A DNA stretch of 64,000 bases, from NCBI GenBank assembly GCA_021234155.1, contig JAJEKV010000064.1, positions 6,698,001-6,762,000 of the forward strand, in the 5' to 3' direction. The notes beneath the pieces are model-generated. The model was not told where the DNA came from. It ran no database searches and worked only from the letters and a program-made list of their open reading frames with translations. The position numbers and the translations under genes are program-made. The stretch comes from Isoetes taiwanensis. Its lineage: Eukaryota; Streptophyta; Lycopodiopsida; Isoetales; Isoetaceae. Below, piece by piece: positions 63,710 through 64,000 of this stretch (its first letter is position 1; each line of letters starts with the position of its first letter).

Positions 63710-64000
63710 ATGTCCACACGATTTGGAGCCACTCTATTGAGTTCCGTTGTTGAAGTGTTTCAAGGAGTTGGAGGATTCCAACTATGGAAAGAGAGAGTCA
63801 AGGAGCTTCTGCAATTCGAGGGGCTATGGTACATTATTGAACCAAGTACTGGTGTTGTTGATGAAGCAAGCAGTTCTGTAGTAGGTGAATCTTCAGCAGC
63901 AAAGTCAGGAGAGTCCACTGCCAAATCAAAAGGGGTAAGTGTTAGCAGTGATAAGTTAAGTGAAGAATTGAAAATTAGTCAGGCTAAAGCCATAATCATG
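63710..64000 (+). CDS. gag: Copia-type retrotransposon gag, N-terminal part (runs off the window)
   Basis: An open frame of 97 codons starts at the ATG at 63710, 22 bases after the tRNA-Met primer site, and is still open at the window end. The segment LWKERVKELLQFEGLWYII is the typical early-gag motif of plant Ty1/copia elements, followed by a Ser/Lys-rich linker and the start of the helical gag core. In the family, gag forms the cytoplasmic particle that packages element RNA. The rest of gag, protease, integrase and reverse transcriptase would lie beyond the window. The left copy is broken within the first 12 codons. Confidence 0.85.
   Translation, partial: MSTRFGATLLSSVVEVFQGVGGFQLWKERVKELLQFEGLWYIIEPSTGVVDEASSSVVGESSAAKSGESTAKSKGVSVSSDKLSEELKISQAKAIIM

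Larger units (their letters stand above)
47889..64000 (+). repeat. Right copy of the large direct duplication
   Basis: This is the second copy of bases 1-16115, same orientation and same gene order. Between 47.9 and ~54.0 kb this copy carries more disrupted CAG/CTG words than the left copy. From about 54.6 kb onward it is the better copy: the RING1 exons and the gag start are in frame here and broken on the left. Sequence is nearly identical in blocks such as 55.0-56.5 kb (versus 7.15-8.64 kb). Confidence 0.95.

Overview
The window looks like a repeat-rich stretch of nuclear DNA from a land plant. Four things point there: a multi-exon gene for a plant-type RING1 protein (Polycomb repressive complex 1), a copia-type retrotransposon start with an initiator-tRNA primer site, a CACTA-type miniature transposon, and a short tract of the plant telomere word TTTAGGG. 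The mix of LINE remnants and a DUF7869-like gene is compatible with a non-flowering plant such as a fern, moss or lycophyte, but the sequence alone does not settle that.

Layout. The first ~16.1 kb come back as a direct copy at about 47.89-64.00 kb, at a spacing of ~47.85-47.89 kb. The match reaches both window edges, so neither outer end of the duplication is visible. Each copy holds, in order: an anonymous edge; an uncharacterised minus-strand ORF (1896-2279; 49747-50123); a 152-bp unit repeated twice; a plus-strand DUF7869-like gene with frame breaks (2915-4987; ~50760-52840); a degenerate tandem array; a CACTA MITE (5829-6024; 53686-53877); ~2.6 kb with no recognisable gene; the RING1 gene on the minus strand (8696-12498 with many breaks; 56553-60352 intact, ten exons, 446 residues); a tRNA-like SINE head; and a copia LTR/primer site/gag start.

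The middle (16.2-47.9 kb) is single copy here and holds no gene I can recognise. It contains two minus-strand LINE reverse-transcriptase remnants (17.3-18.1 and 23.95-25.1 kb), two GA microsatellites, four CG-dense patches with a gcgacg core, a ~100-bp minisatellite in two separate arrays (32.0 and 43.4 kb), an interstitial telomere tract (32.26 kb), and a tandem array of ~1.1-kb units (38.0-42.4 kb).

The most striking global signal is how the two copies differ. Blocks of over 1 kb are almost identical, while neighbouring blocks differ every few tens of bases. Many of the differences fall on CAG/CTG or CG-containing words and break open frames in one copy only. I read this as likely base-calling error at methylated cytosines plus a very recent (or artefactual) duplication, not as normal sequence decay. 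Frame breaks elsewhere in the window should be read with that in mind.
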